NCBI RefSeq assembly: GCF_000737595.1
Contig: NZ_CP006271.1
Coordinates: forward strand, 1,054,001 to 1,118,000
From: Synechococcus sp. KORDI-52
GTDB lineage: Bacteria; Cyanobacteriota; Cyanobacteriia; PCC-6307; Cyanobiaceae
Direction: 5' to 3'
DNA: 64,000 bases
The notes below the pieces were generated by a model. That model was given only the letters and a program-made list of their open reading frames with translations. It did not search any database and had not been told where the DNA came from. The translations under genes and the position numbers were made by a program. Shown here in pieces: positions 26,781 to 34,521 of this stretch (within the stretch, counting starts at the first letter, position 1; every line of letters begins with the position of its first letter).

Positions 26781-27770
26781 CTACTCTGACACCGCGCAAA
26801 CAAAGTCAGACAGTAATATTCCCGCAAAATTAAGTAGTGATAGGCAAAGATCTTGGAAAGGATCATCATGTATACGTACATCCCTGTTGCTTGGCGGTGC
26901 TGTTAAGGCATTGATCACAGGTTGTTGCTGAACTTCCTTGCGCTGTGCTGTTGTGCTAGCACCACCAAAACGAACTTTAAGGTCTGCTGAAACTCTGGTC
27001 TCGAATGCCTCGTCGTAGGAGATATTCACTCCCGCTGTTAAGCCATTGCTGATTTCATAGGCAACTCGTCCAAGCACACCAGAACCATCAGCCGTACCTA
27101 GATCACCATTTTGGTAGTAATAACCAAGTGAAGCATTCAGCTCTGGAGTGATGAAATACCCCACATCAAGCCCGTAGGTATCCAGTGCACCGCCTTGGTA
27201 ATACCAGTTCAGTGGTTGCTCGGTATCACCAACAGGAATCAAGGCATAAGCGTTGAAATTCCAGTCATTGGAAACAGCCTCAGCATTGACTGCGACCTGC
27301 TGGAAGAAAGCACTCTTTTCCGTTCCAAACAACGGAATGCCGGTATCGGTTCCACCTGTATTCATTGGGCGACTGTCGTAACCAGCATTCAGCCCATACA
27401 TCCAAGAGCGGTCACCATTGAGCCAGCGGTAACCAAGCCGCGATGAGGTGCTGATTGTGGTGCCAGCTACCTTGGTGTTGATGATGCTGCTGTTGTTCTC
27501 GTAATCAGCGAAGTTGATATTGGCGAGGACATCAAGAAACCAGACACTGTTGTCGCCAACAGAGAGAGGTAAGAAACCACCAATGCCTGCCTGATTCGGA
27601 GTACCCGCGCCTTGCAGCGCACCTTGAAAACCAAAGGTGGGCTTGACTACATCCTTGAGGCTGATGCTCATCACACCGAGATCATCAGCACTGCCCTCTT
27701 GAGCAATGGCAGGCAGAGCAGCAATCGAGATAGCAGAAGCCAATAGCCCTAGGGAGAGGCGACGCAGCAT
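26781..27770 (-). CDS. Beta-barrel outer-membrane protein (inverse-autotransporter-like), copy B
   Basis: A 329-residue protein with a signal peptide (about 1-23, ending LPAIAQ) and a long series of alternating amphipathic strands. The segment SRLGYRWLNGDRSWMYGLNAGYDSR resembles the inverse autotransporter (intimin-type) beta-barrel domain, but no passenger domain follows. It probably sits in the outer membrane. It is nearly identical to copy C over residues about 25-298, then has a different tail (IHDDPFQDLC...). Possibly a surface structure or phage-receptor variant. Confidence 0.75.
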   Translation of the reverse strand: MLRRLSLGLLASAISIAALPAIAQEGSADDLGVMSISLKDVVKPTFGFQGALQGAGTPNQAGIGGFLPLSVGDNSVWFLDVLANINFADYENNSSIINTKVAGTTISTSSRLGYRWLNGDRSWMYGLNAGYDSRPMNTGGTDTGIPLFGTEKSAFFQQVAVNAEAVSNDWNFNAYALIPVGDTEQPLNWYYQGGALDTYGLDVGYFITPELNASLGYYYQNGDLGTADGSGVLGRVAYEISNGLTAGVNISYDEAFETRVSADLKVRFGGASTTAQRKEVQQQPVINALTAPPSNRDVRIHDDPFQDLCLSLLNFAGILLSDFVCAVSE

Positions 27771-28130
27771 GACTGAGAACTTGGTGAGAAGCTCACGTTG
27801 TCTTACTCCTAACGGTGATGCCCGCTGGAGTAGCCAGTTTCAGCTTTGCTTATAGTTAATTGATGGTGGAGTTGACGCAGTCCATTGTGCCGAAGCGTTG
27901 TGCGCTACCTTGTTATTTATTGTCAAGGAAAAGCAGGCCGATAAAACAACACTAAGGCGAACACTCTGACATCGATAGACAACTACAGATCTGAGACTAG
28001 TTGTCAATCAAGCCTTCGGTCGACCCACAGGAAAAGATCAGGAAAGGACCCTAGAAGAGCACGCAAGTGAGCCATTTAGAGAAAACATCAAAACAAAGCC
28101 AATTCCTTAACTATCTTTTAGGTCAAACTC
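27771..28130. other. Spacer between beta-barrel copies B and C
   Basis: About 360 bases. The first 90 bases are the upstream region shared with copy A (start context and probable promoter of copy B). The rest has no convincing frame and no strong hairpin. Confidence 0.55.
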
Positions 28131-29099
28131 CTAACCTACCCCTATGCAGTAGTCGGGTATTCGGTCTGTGCCTGGGTCAGGGTCACATTGTCCGTCATGC
28201 ACCCTCACATCCCGGTTGCTTGGCGGTGCTGTTAAGGCATTGATCACAGGTTGTTGCTGAACTTCCTTGCGCTGTGCTGTTGTGCTAGCACCACCAAAAC
28301 GAACTTTAAGGTCTGCTGAAACTCTGGTCTCGAATGCCTCGTCGTAGGAGATATTCACTCCCGCTGTTAAGCCATTGCTGATTTCATAGGCAACTCGTCC
28401 AAGCACACCAGAAGCATCAGCCGTACCTAGATCACCATTTTGGTAGTAATAACCAAGTGAAGCATTCAGCTCTGGAGTGATGAAATACCCCACATCAAGC
28501 CCGTAGGTATCCAGTGCACCGCCTTGGTAATACCAGTTCAGTGGTTGCTCGGTATCACCAACAGGAATCAAGGCATAAGCGTTGAAATTCCAGTCATTGG
28601 AAACAGCCTCAGCATTGACTGCGACCTGCTGGAAGAAAGCACTCTTTTCCGTTCCAAACAACGGAATGCCGGTATCGGTTCCACCTGTATTCATTGGGCG
28701 ACTGTCGTAACCAGCATTCAGCCCATACATCCAAGAGCGGTCACCATTGAGCCAGCGGTAACCAAGCCGTGATGAGGTGCTGATTGTGGTGCCAGCTACC
28801 TTGGTGTTGATGACGCTGCTGTTGTTCTCGTAATCAGCGAAGTTGATATTGGCGAGGACATCAAGAAACCAGACACTGTTGTCGCCAACAGAGAGAGGTA
28901 AGAAACCACCAATGCCTGCCTGATTCGGAGTACCCGCTCCTTGCAGCGCGCCTTGAAAACCAAAGGTGGGCTTGACCACATCCTTGAGGCTGATGCTCAT
29001 CACACCGAGATCATCAGCACTGCCGTCCTGTGCCTTCAAAGGCAGCGGGGCGATGGCAACAACATAAGCCAGTAATCCAAGCGACAGGTGGCGGAACAT
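28131..29099 (-). CDS. Beta-barrel outer-membrane protein (inverse-autotransporter-like), copy C
   Basis: A 322-residue protein starting MFRHLSLGLLAYVV with a signal peptide ending LPLKAQ. The body is almost identical to copy B at both DNA and protein level (offset 1,329 bp). The signal-peptide region and the C-terminal end (VHDGQCDPDPGTDRIPD...) differ. The pattern suggests recombination or gene conversion of the barrel between two loci with distinct ends. The open frame extends to 29159, but ATG 29099 gives the signal peptide. Confidence 0.75.
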   Translation of the reverse strand: MFRHLSLGLLAYVVAIAPLPLKAQDGSADDLGVMSISLKDVVKPTFGFQGALQGAGTPNQAGIGGFLPLSVGDNSVWFLDVLANINFADYENNSSVINTKVAGTTISTSSRLGYRWLNGDRSWMYGLNAGYDSRPMNTGGTDTGIPLFGTEKSAFFQQVAVNAEAVSNDWNFNAYALIPVGDTEQPLNWYYQGGALDTYGLDVGYFITPELNASLGYYYQNGDLGTADASGVLGRVAYEISNGLTAGVNISYDEAFETRVSADLKVRFGGASTTAQRKEVQQQPVINALTAPPSNRDVRVHDGQCDPDPGTDRIPDYCIGVG

Positions 29100-29234
29100 T
29101 GGGCTGGCGTCACTGCGCGCATGATTCCAGGCTTTGCTTAATGGTGCTACCCAGCGCAATTGACTGTCACCACTTCGGCTGACAAAGCTCCCAGCCTCCT
29201 GATCGACAGACCCGATATTCCGTAAGCCCTAGCC

Positions 29235-29448
29235 AGCGGAGAACACTCAAGACGGTTGATCGCGTAATTCTCAGGCAGCAGTGAATCCCCCATTTGGGGG
29301 AGGTGCTCACCCCGTCGATGCGGGGATGCTGTCTTCATCTGAATCGAGTCCATGAAAAAAAATGAGCTCACGGGATACGTCGGAGGGTTGGTGCTTTGCG
29401 GCTCCATCGGCATGGTGTTTCTGACGTCTTTCGGTATGTCGCCAGCTC
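29235..29448. repeat. 214-bp direct repeat, right copy
   Basis: Second copy of the segment at 26046-26259; here it leads into the intact small membrane-protein gene. Includes the CCCCCATTTGGGGG palindrome at 29287-29300. Confidence 0.9.
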
Positions 29449-29534
29449 CAGCATTCTTTATCGCTGCCGCATTCTTTGAGTTGTCGTCTAGCTCGGGGAG
29501 GAAGTGCAAAAGAACAAAGGGAAGGGTTGACTGA
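29352..29534 (+). CDS. Small membrane protein
   Basis: A 60-residue protein (MKKNELTGYVGGLVLCGSIG...) with one long hydrophobic segment (about 8-30), a second Ala/Phe-rich one (about 32-44) and a basic tail ending KRTKGRVD. Its stop overlaps the start of the next gene (TGATG), so the two are translated together. Function unknown; a truncated duplicate lies at 26163. Confidence 0.6.
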   Translation: MKKNELTGYVGGLVLCGSIGMVFLTSFGMSPAPAFFIAAAFFELSSSSGRKCKRTKGRVD

Positions 29535-29797
29535 TGAACGACTTCATTAACGGGTGGAGCAGTGTTTGTCTCGATGCTGTTGCTTGCGTTGTTCTGGGTG
29601 CGGCGTCGTTTTTCGCCGTCGAAGCCTTGATGCCCCGACAAGGAAATGCCCAGTGGCTGAACGAAGCAGGTGGAAACATATACGGGGACTCGAACATCAA
29701 TCCCAACGCGGATCCCACTATCAATCCGATGGCTGATCCCTTCATCAATCCGATGGAGGACCCAACCATCAGCCCTTGTGGGCTCTACGGCTGCTGA
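29534..29797 (+). CDS. Membrane-anchored Asn-Pro/Asp-Pro repeat protein
   Basis: An 87-residue protein with one hydrophobic segment (about 12-32) and a C-terminal repeat region built on an 8-residue unit N-P-x-A/E-D-P-x-I (NPNADPTI, NPMADPFI, NPMEDPTI), ending CGLYGC. Repeats like these may form an extended or metal-binding surface segment. Coupled to the preceding small membrane-protein gene. Confidence 0.6.
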   Translation: MNDFINGWSSVCLDAVACVVLGAASFFAVEALMPRQGNAQWLNEAGGNIYGDSNINPNADPTINPMADPFINPMEDPTISPCGLYGC

Positions 29798-29879
29798 AGC
29801 TCACCGGAGCGAGCAACAGGGCATCACAGTGCCCGTTGGGTGCGAGCTGCGAGTTGTAAGTGTTGTTGGGGAGAGTCCG

Positions 29880-30005
29880 TTAGGCCTCGATCCCCGTGTG
29901 GTGCCTGCCACCCCATGACAGCCACACCATCAACATGGTCAACAGCTGTTGGGCGGTGGCGCACTGCCACAGGTTTTCTTCAGGCGACAGCGTTGCAGTG
30001 TTCAC
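29880..30005 (-). CDS. Possible 41-residue protein
   Basis: A frame from GTG 30005 to TAA 29880 encoding a helical sequence (TATLSPEENLWQCATAQQLL...) with a protein-like composition in the gap between two plus-strand genes. No ATG start, no known family. Confidence 0.3.
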   Translation of the reverse strand: MNTATLSPEENLWQCATAQQLLTMLMVWLSWGGRHHTGIEA

Positions 30006-30044
30006 AAATCCATTGCTAGTACATGCGTACTTGCTTGATGGTTG

Positions 30045-30293
30045 ATGCGTGAAGGCTGGCTGATCGACAGCGATGACTTCTGGATCTGGCGGTTCCACCG
30101 GGACGAGAAGGCATGGATTCAGGATCCAAAGGTCTTCGTTGATCGGGGCCGGACCATGCCCGATGGCCCACCACTGCTCAAAGAGCGCCGTTACCTGCGC
30201 AAGGACGCTGCCGACCAGCTGTGGCAATCACTCCAGAGCCAAGGCTGGAAACGGTTGCAGACCCCTGCCTGGGGTGAAGCCATAGAAGTGTGA
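30045..30293 (+). CDS. DUF1651 family protein
   Basis: An 82-residue protein with the typical DUF1651 pattern: an N-terminal GWLIDSDDFWIWRFHRD, a central DPKVFVDRGRTMPDG, then RRYLRKDAADQLW and GWKR near the end. The family is common in marine Synechococcus and Prochlorococcus, often in variable regions, and has no known function. ATG 30045 is chosen over the preceding TTG. Confidence 0.75.
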   Translation: MREGWLIDSDDFWIWRFHRDEKAWIQDPKVFVDRGRTMPDGPPLLKERRYLRKDAADQLWQSLQSQGWKRLQTPAWGEAIEV

Positions 30294-30311
30294 AGCTGCC
30301 ATCCTGAAGGG

Positions 30312-30611
30312 ATGAAGCAAACACCGCCTGAGAAGGAAATCGAGCGCATTGAGCGAGAACTTGATGCACCGAACCCGCCTGCAGGCAAGCCACCTGTGAA
30401 GAGCGGCGGAGGCGATCGGCATGGAAAGCCGCACAAAGGCAGTTCTTTTGATGCTGTTCTTGTTGCGGCTGCCCTTCTGTTTGTAGTCGCGGCGTCGCTG
30501 GCTTTTGCGGGGCGACTCAGTACCGCCCAAAGGCAGCAACTCACCGCTGGTTCCGTTGGAGGGGCTATCGGCCTGTTAATCGGATATGGCGTCGGCCGCA
30601 TCCGCCCCTGA
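30312..30611 (+). CDS. Two-helix membrane protein, paralogue of 33710-33991
   Basis: A 99-residue protein with a charged N-terminus (MKQTPPEKEIERIERELDAP) and two membrane segments (about 47-68 and 80-96). The C-terminal half matches the protein at 33710 (DAV...GRL...QLTAGSVGG...GLLIGYGVGR), so the two are duplicates within the element. The N-terminal part may form a short coiled coil. Function unknown. Confidence 0.65.
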   Translation: MKQTPPEKEIERIERELDAPNPPAGKPPVKSGGGDRHGKPHKGSSFDAVLVAAALLFVVAASLAFAGRLSTAQRQQLTAGSVGGAIGLLIGYGVGRIRP

Positions 30612-30692
30612 AATGCATTCTTCCAAGAGCGAACCGTTCGTTCTTATCCTCTCTTCTGGGGGAGCGTATTCATCAAGTCCTCACTGAATTCA

Positions 30693-30705
30693 CCCCAAAT
30701 AGGGG
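30693..30705. promoter_or_regulatory. CCCC-AAATA-GGGG operator-like palindrome (copy 3)
   Basis: About 65 bp upstream of the ATG at 30771 and followed by AGGTA, as in the copies at 26098 and 29287. Confidence 0.4.
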
Positions 30706-30770
30706 AGGTAGTTTTTCGTTGAATCGTTGATTGTGGGTTGAAGGGGGAGCTTCACACATCCAGATAGGTC

Positions 30771-31661
30771 ATGACAGATTTCTCGAATTCTCTTACTGCT
30801 TTTAATTCAGCATTAGCAGCTGCATCGGCTTACGGCTTGAGGCAGCAACAGGAGGACTATGCGCAAGAAGCGTGGGAGCGGGAAGAGGCAAGAAAAGAGC
30901 GAGAAGCCGAAAGAAGTGCTGAAAGAGATAGAAAGCAAACTGAGAGCGACGAAAAAAAAGAGAGGGAAATGAGGTGGGACTATGAGACTGAGGGAATCAG
31001 AGGTGGCATCGAATCAATATTGAAATATCGGGACCCTCTATTTAGGTTGAAGTTGCTGGAGTGGCATAAAGAAGGACAGTTGCGCACTAGCGGAGAAATC
31101 GAAGCTATTAATAGGCTCTTGTCAGGCATCGGTGACTCAATTATCAATGAAGAGCTGCAGAAAATTCTCGGCGGTGAATACGATAATTCTTCGAATGATA
31201 ATGAAGATAATACCGATCTTTCGCTCTATCTTAGGATTCATCGCCTTAGCTTGCTAACGCAGCACGAAGTTGTCGACAAAGGATATTACAGCGATGACGT
31301 CGCAACACGATTCACCGAAGTGATTGATCAATACAAAGAACATCATGATCGCCTTGATGCTAAAAAAACAAAGCAAATGCTTCTGGAAATCAACAAAGAT
31401 TGCCTTGGCCGTTTAATTAGTTATAGAAAATTCCCGCACAAAATAGTTGGCGGTGTTGTTGGGTGGTCTTGCCGGGACTCGCTGAATGAAAGCAAAAAGT
31501 GGTGGGTTAGGGGCTTATTTATTGTCTTTCTACCCAGCTCATGGTTCGTTTTTGTTCCCGCTTATTTGTTGTGTTGGATTTATGTTTCTCAGAAATTAAA
31601 TCAGGATATTAAGGATATGAAACGTTCGCTAAGAAGAGCTTTACTCGACGCAGGTCATTGA
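30771..31661 (+). CDS. Coiled-coil membrane protein of unknown function
   Basis: A 296-residue protein. Residues about 25-75 are a highly charged Glu/Arg/Lys coiled coil (QQQEDYAQEAWEREEARK...), the middle is helical, and one or two membrane segments lie near the C-terminus (about 244-272, LFIVFLPSSWFVFVPAYLLCW). GC is low (AT-rich codons), unlike the core, a sign of transfer. No enzyme motif seen. Confidence 0.6.
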   Translation: MTDFSNSLTAFNSALAAASAYGLRQQQEDYAQEAWEREEARKEREAERSAERDRKQTESDEKKEREMRWDYETEGIRGGIESILKYRDPLFRLKLLEWHKEGQLRTSGEIEAINRLLSGIGDSIINEELQKILGGEYDNSSNDNEDNTDLSLYLRIHRLSLLTQHEVVDKGYYSDDVATRFTEVIDQYKEHHDRLDAKKTKQMLLEINKDCLGRLISYRKFPHKIVGGVVGWSCRDSLNESKKWWVRGLFIVFLPSSWFVFVPAYLLCWIYVSQKLNQDIKDMKRSLRRALLDAGH

Positions 31662-31669
31662 ATTAAAAA

Positions 31670-31759
31670 GCCGGGAAGCCTGATGCCTTTGGGCTGAAAG
31701 CTATACAAGACCCGCAAGGGAAAAGCAGGGGGCGCATGTGTCGCTATCCATCTCCCGGC
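31670..31759 (+). ncRNA. Repeated structured intergenic segment (copy R1)
   Basis: A 90-base segment closed by GCCGGGA (31670-31676) and TCCCGGC (31753-31759). Inside are GCCTTTGGGC, a small CCC-GCAA-GGG hairpin and GGGAAAAGCAGGGGG. A second copy (33224-33315) shares the inner parts while the outer stem changes on both sides. A shortened third version is near 32287-32334. Candidate structured RNA. Confidence 0.4.
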
Positions 31760-31803
31760 AGAATTTACAGGCTCAGGCTATTTGGTAATTTTCTTCCAGA
31801 TTT

Positions 31804-32277
31804 ATGAACCTTAAAATTGCCACAGCATTGGCTTGCATTCTGATGGCATCCTGCTCAAAGACTCCCTTGCCATGGAAGCCAAGTATTCAAGACAAGCAAA
31901 CAGCTGAGCTATGCATTGCCGATGAAAGTTATGCGGGCGTCTGCTCGAAAGGCGATATTTTTACGGTCATCGCGATTTATCAGGGTTGTGTAGGACTAGA
32001 AAATTTTGATAGGAATCCTTATGACTGTGACGAGCACACCACTTGGCTTCCAGAATTTTCATTAAAGGTAGAGGCAGCAAAGAAAAGAAAGGCAGAGAAG
32101 ATAAAAACAAGTAGTGTTGTCGATCCAATAGAAGCTTGCCGTCGGGAGGCTCATCTAGCAGGTAAGCGTGGTGGAGCATCAACATACAGACGTGCTAAGG
32201 CGCATACCGCTGATAACGCAAAACTGGTCTTCATGAACCAAGGTGTTCAATGGGAAACTAACTATTTTTGCGATTAA
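31804..32277 (+). CDS. Putative lipoprotein
   Basis: A 157-residue protein with a lipoprotein signal (MNLKIATALACILMASC, lipobox LMASC with Cys17). The mature protein is Lys-rich with several cysteines (CIADESYAGVC, CVGLENF, CDEHTTW), suggesting disulfides at the cell envelope. No recognised domain. AT-rich like its neighbours. Confidence 0.6.
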   Translation: MNLKIATALACILMASCSKTPLPWKPSIQDKQTAELCIADESYAGVCSKGDIFTVIAIYQGCVGLENFDRNPYDCDEHTTWLPEFSLKVEAAKKRKAEKIKTSSVVDPIEACRREAHLAGKRGGASTYRRAKAHTADNAKLVFMNQGVQWETNYFCD

Positions 32278-32394
32278 ACGTGTAAGGCCTGGCAAAAGCA
32301 AAAAGCGTTCACTATTGCCATCCATCTCCCGGCCGAACATTCACCCCGTCAGCAATGGCTGTTTTTTGTTGGCCTCTCCCACAGGGGAACACTC

Positions 32395-32418
32395 ATGGCA
32401 GTCACGACTGACCCATGA
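32395..32418 (+). CDS. Conserved 7-codon leader ORF (copy 1)
   Basis: ATG-GCA-GTC-ACG-ACT-GAC-CCA-TGA (MAVTTDP). It has a good ribosome-binding site (AGGGGA eight bases upstream), and its stop overlaps the start of the 72-residue gene (ATGA). The second copy at 33377 encodes MSVTTDP. The downstream gene lacks its own ribosome-binding site, so it is probably translated by coupling. Confidence 0.5.
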   Translation: MAVTTDP

Positions 32419-32633
32419 CCCAAGACACCCGCATTGCCCTGTTCCTCATGGGAGAGCTGGTGACTGCTCTACGGGCCAATGACCCTGACCTCTTCAAGCG
32501 TTGGGTTTTAGGTGGGGTGCAAGACCTTGGAGTGCCAGTAGTTGAGGAGCTGCTGCTGGACTGGCTTGACCCGTTCCTGACGGTGGAAGAACACGACAGG
32601 CTCCTGGCCTGGCATCTGGGGGTGAGCCTCTAG
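32415..32633 (+). CDS. 72-residue protein, family of three (copy 1)
   Basis: Starts MTQDTRIALFLMGELVTAL and ends LLAWHLGVSL; mostly helical, acidic, no membrane segment. It is about 80% identical to 33397-33615 and to a broken copy at 34831-34995. The conserved core (FKRW..GGVQDLG.P...ELL..WLDPFL) suggests a small helical binding protein. Function unknown. Preceded by a coupled leader ORF. Confidence 0.65.
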   Translation: MTQDTRIALFLMGELVTALRANDPDLFKRWVLGGVQDLGVPVVEELLLDWLDPFLTVEEHDRLLAWHLGVSL

Positions 32634-32753
32634 TCCTTTCGAGGCATACGGCTCACGAAAATCTCATCAAATTCTCCACCAAATAGAGGACGTGATCTCC
32701 TGCTGGAAGTGAGATTATCTGGCCACGGGGCGAAAGCCTCTCGACTTAATGAA

Positions 32754-33206
32754 GTGAGCTACAAAAAAGTCTTCACCGCAATCGCATTCGCTGTCGGCCT
32801 CGCGGCAGCATGTGCGCCTGAAAGCTTTGCGCAATTGTCAGGCAAATATGACAGTAAAGAGACGCTAGCTAACAGAATGTACAATTCAGCTCAATACAAC
32901 AATGGTGTGAATGACTTCTCGAGGTACTTCGTTGACAACGAAAACAAGGTGTTTCAAGTCTATAACTTAGCCGCTGACGGATTCCGCTACGAATTCATGG
33001 GGTATGTAGGGAAGAAAATTAAAGGAGGCACTATAGGATGCGACATTCTGAAGGATGAGTCTGTTGATTATTATGTGGAGTTCCAGGTTGAGGGGGATAC
33101 GCTCATCGCGCACGGCCAAGAAGTTCATTATGACTGCAACAATGCAAACACAAAAATATTTAATGGACAAGCGAGATTTACGTCTAGAACCTTCGAATCA
33201 AGATAA
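32754..33206 (+). CDS. Secreted hypothetical protein
   Basis: A 150-residue protein from GTG 32754 (VSYKKVFTAIAFAVGLAAAC...) with a signal peptide ending ESFAQ and a beta-rich mature part with two cysteines. An alternative GTG at 32709 would add 15 residues. A degenerate copy of the CTCC-AAATA-GAGG motif (32674-32689) lies upstream. No known family. Confidence 0.55.
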   Translation: MSYKKVFTAIAFAVGLAAACAPESFAQLSGKYDSKETLANRMYNSAQYNNGVNDFSRYFVDNENKVFQVYNLAADGFRYEFMGYVGKKIKGGTIGCDILKDESVDYYVEFQVEGDTLIAHGQEVHYDCNNANTKIFNGQARFTSRTFESR

Positions 33207-33223
33207 TTGGTCGAATTATTATT

Positions 33224-33315
33224 TATCGGAAAGCTAGATGCCTTTGGGCTGAAAGCTTTACAACTCCCTTCAGGGAAAAGCAGGGGGAGTATGTGTCGCT
33301 ATCCATCTCCCGGTA
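33224..33315 (+). ncRNA. Repeated structured intergenic segment (copy R3)
   Basis: A 92-base segment closed by TATCGG (33224-33229) and CCGGTA (33310-33315). The inner parts are nearly identical to copy R1, including GCCTTTGGGC and CCC-TTCA-GGG in place of CCC-GCAA-GGG. Followed 10 bases later by a rho-independent terminator. Compensatory differences in the outer stem support an RNA structure. Confidence 0.45.
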
Positions 33316-33325
33316 GAACATTCAC

Positions 33326-33349
33326 CCCGTCAGCAATGGCGGGTTTTTT
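33326..33349 (+). terminator. Rho-independent terminator
   Basis: CCCGTC-AGCAAT-GGCGGG (six pairs including one G-U) followed by six T. The equivalent place in the other repeat (near 32350-32368) forms CAGC-AATG-GCTG followed by six T. Termination potential is therefore kept by a different stem. Confidence 0.65.
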
Positions 33350-33376
33350 GTTGGCCTCTCCCACAGGGGAACACTC

Positions 33377-33400
33377 ATGTCAGTCACGACTGACCCATGA
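33377..33400 (+). CDS. Conserved 7-codon leader ORF (copy 2)
   Basis: Encodes MSVTTDP and overlaps the start of the second 72-residue gene by ATGA. Same ribosome-binding site and spacing as copy 1 at 32395. Confidence 0.5.
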   Translation: MSVTTDP

Positions 33401-33615
33401 CCCGCGACACCCGCATTGCCCTGTTCCTGATGGGGGAATTTGTTACAGCGCTACGGGCCAATGACCCTGACACCTTCAAGCGTTGGCTGTGTGGAGGGGT
33501 GCAAGACCTTGGAGAACCAGCGGTAACTGAGCTTCTCCAGTACTGGCTGGATCCCTTCCTCTCCGAAGCAGAACAAGACAGGCTCCTGGCCTGGCATCTG
33601 GGGGTGAGCCTCTAA
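33397..33615 (+). CDS. 72-residue protein, family of three (copy 2)
   Basis: Starts MTRDTRIALFLMGEFVTAL. Together with about 100 bp of upstream sequence it forms a repeat of about 310 bp with 32321-32633 (offset 981-982 bp). Differences are scattered and mostly conservative, so both copies appear to be under selection to stay intact. Function unknown. Confidence 0.65.
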   Translation: MTRDTRIALFLMGEFVTALRANDPDTFKRWLCGGVQDLGEPAVTELLQYWLDPFLSEAEQDRLLAWHLGVSL

Positions 33616-33645
33616 CCAGATGGGGGAGAAAGCCCGCTGAAAAAT

Positions 33646-33659
33646 CCCTCAACTGGGGG
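33646..33659. promoter_or_regulatory. CCCTCAACTGGGGG operator-like motif (copy 4)
   Basis: An imperfect dyad related to CCCCCATTTGGGGG, located about 50 bp before the ATG at 33710. Confidence 0.35.
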
Positions 33660-33709
33660 ATTCGTGGGAGCAGCTGCTCCAGCGAAATTAGTGATGCCAC
33701 CAACTCATG

Positions 33710-33991
33710 ATGACTGACCCGCAAAAAGACATCGACCGTCTCCAGCAAGAGATGGATCAAGCCCGCACCGATGCGGCCAATGCAGGCACAGGCGAAGTGG
33801 TGAAAGCACAGAAAAATCAGAGCCTTGATGCCGTTGTGACCGGCGCAGGGATGCTGCTGGTGCTGGGCTTGGCAGTTGGCTTCGCTTCACGTCTTACGGC
33901 CAAGCAGGTGACATCGCTGACGGCTGGAAGTGTTGGAGCTAGCGCGGGACTGGTCGTTGGTTATTTCGTCGGCCGCAGGAGAAATGGCTGA
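33710..33991 (+). CDS. Two-helix membrane protein, paralogue of 30312-30611
   Basis: A 93-residue protein (MTDPQKDIDRLQQEMDQ...). The N-terminus is a short coiled coil, followed by two membrane helices (about 41-60 and 70-88) and a basic end GRRRNG. It matches the 30312 protein in the membrane half. Its stop overlaps the start of the next gene. Function unknown. Confidence 0.65.
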   Translation: MTDPQKDIDRLQQEMDQARTDAANAGTGEVVKAQKNQSLDAVVTGAGMLLVLGLAVGFASRLTAKQVTSLTAGSVGASAGLVVGYFVGRRRNG

Positions 33992-34521
33992 TGAGACGTC
34001 TACTCATCCCATTCCTGGCCCTTGCCCTCTGCCCGCCTGCTGAGGCGACCGCCTACTGGTTCAACGTCAAAGCATGGGATCAACCGAATTGGTGGAAATG
34101 CGATGACACACCAGGACTCATCAGGCTGCCACATAGACCCAAAGATTATATGAATGAATCTTTCTGCGTTCGTCCCTTAACATTGATCAAGACATACGGG
34201 GGCGCAAGAGTTCAATATCAAACACGATCCGTCTGGACAGATGTTTCAGGGATTAGCCCATGGCTCAAAGAAAAATTTAACAGCACATCATCTGTAGGAG
34301 ACAAATCCGGTGAATACGGATGGCTTGAAGTCGACTGTCAAATGATGGAGAGCAGGAAAATGCAAATCACCCTTGTCATGACAACATCGCAACGAATGGG
34401 GCCGATGTGGTCAAAAATCTCTTGGCAGCCAAATGCCTCTATTGCAGGTGGCAACGACTGGACAGAGATGAGGCCACTACTGAGGCTTGGCCCCGTTGAA
34501 AAATGGATATGCCAGCAATGA
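33991..34521 (+). CDS. Secreted hypothetical protein
   Basis: A 176-residue protein with a signal peptide (MRRLLIPFLALALCPPAEAT) and a Trp-rich mature domain with four cysteines (WWKCDDT, SFCVRP, DCQMM, WICQQ). Translated in one run with its neighbours (overlaps on both sides). No known family. Confidence 0.6.
   Translation: MRRLLIPFLALALCPPAEATAYWFNVKAWDQPNWWKCDDTPGLIRLPHRPKDYMNESFCVRPLTLIKTYGGARVQYQTRSVWTDVSGISPWLKEKFNSTSSVGDKSGEYGWLEVDCQMMESRKMQITLVMTTSQRMGPMWSKISWQPNASIAGGNDWTEMRPLLRLGPVEKWICQQ

Noticed and set aside
31678..31712. Hammerhead-ribozyme-like sequence (CTGATG ... GAAA) in the repeated intergenic segment
   Set aside because: The conserved core is broken in the second copy (CTAGATG), and required nucleotides next to the stems are missing.
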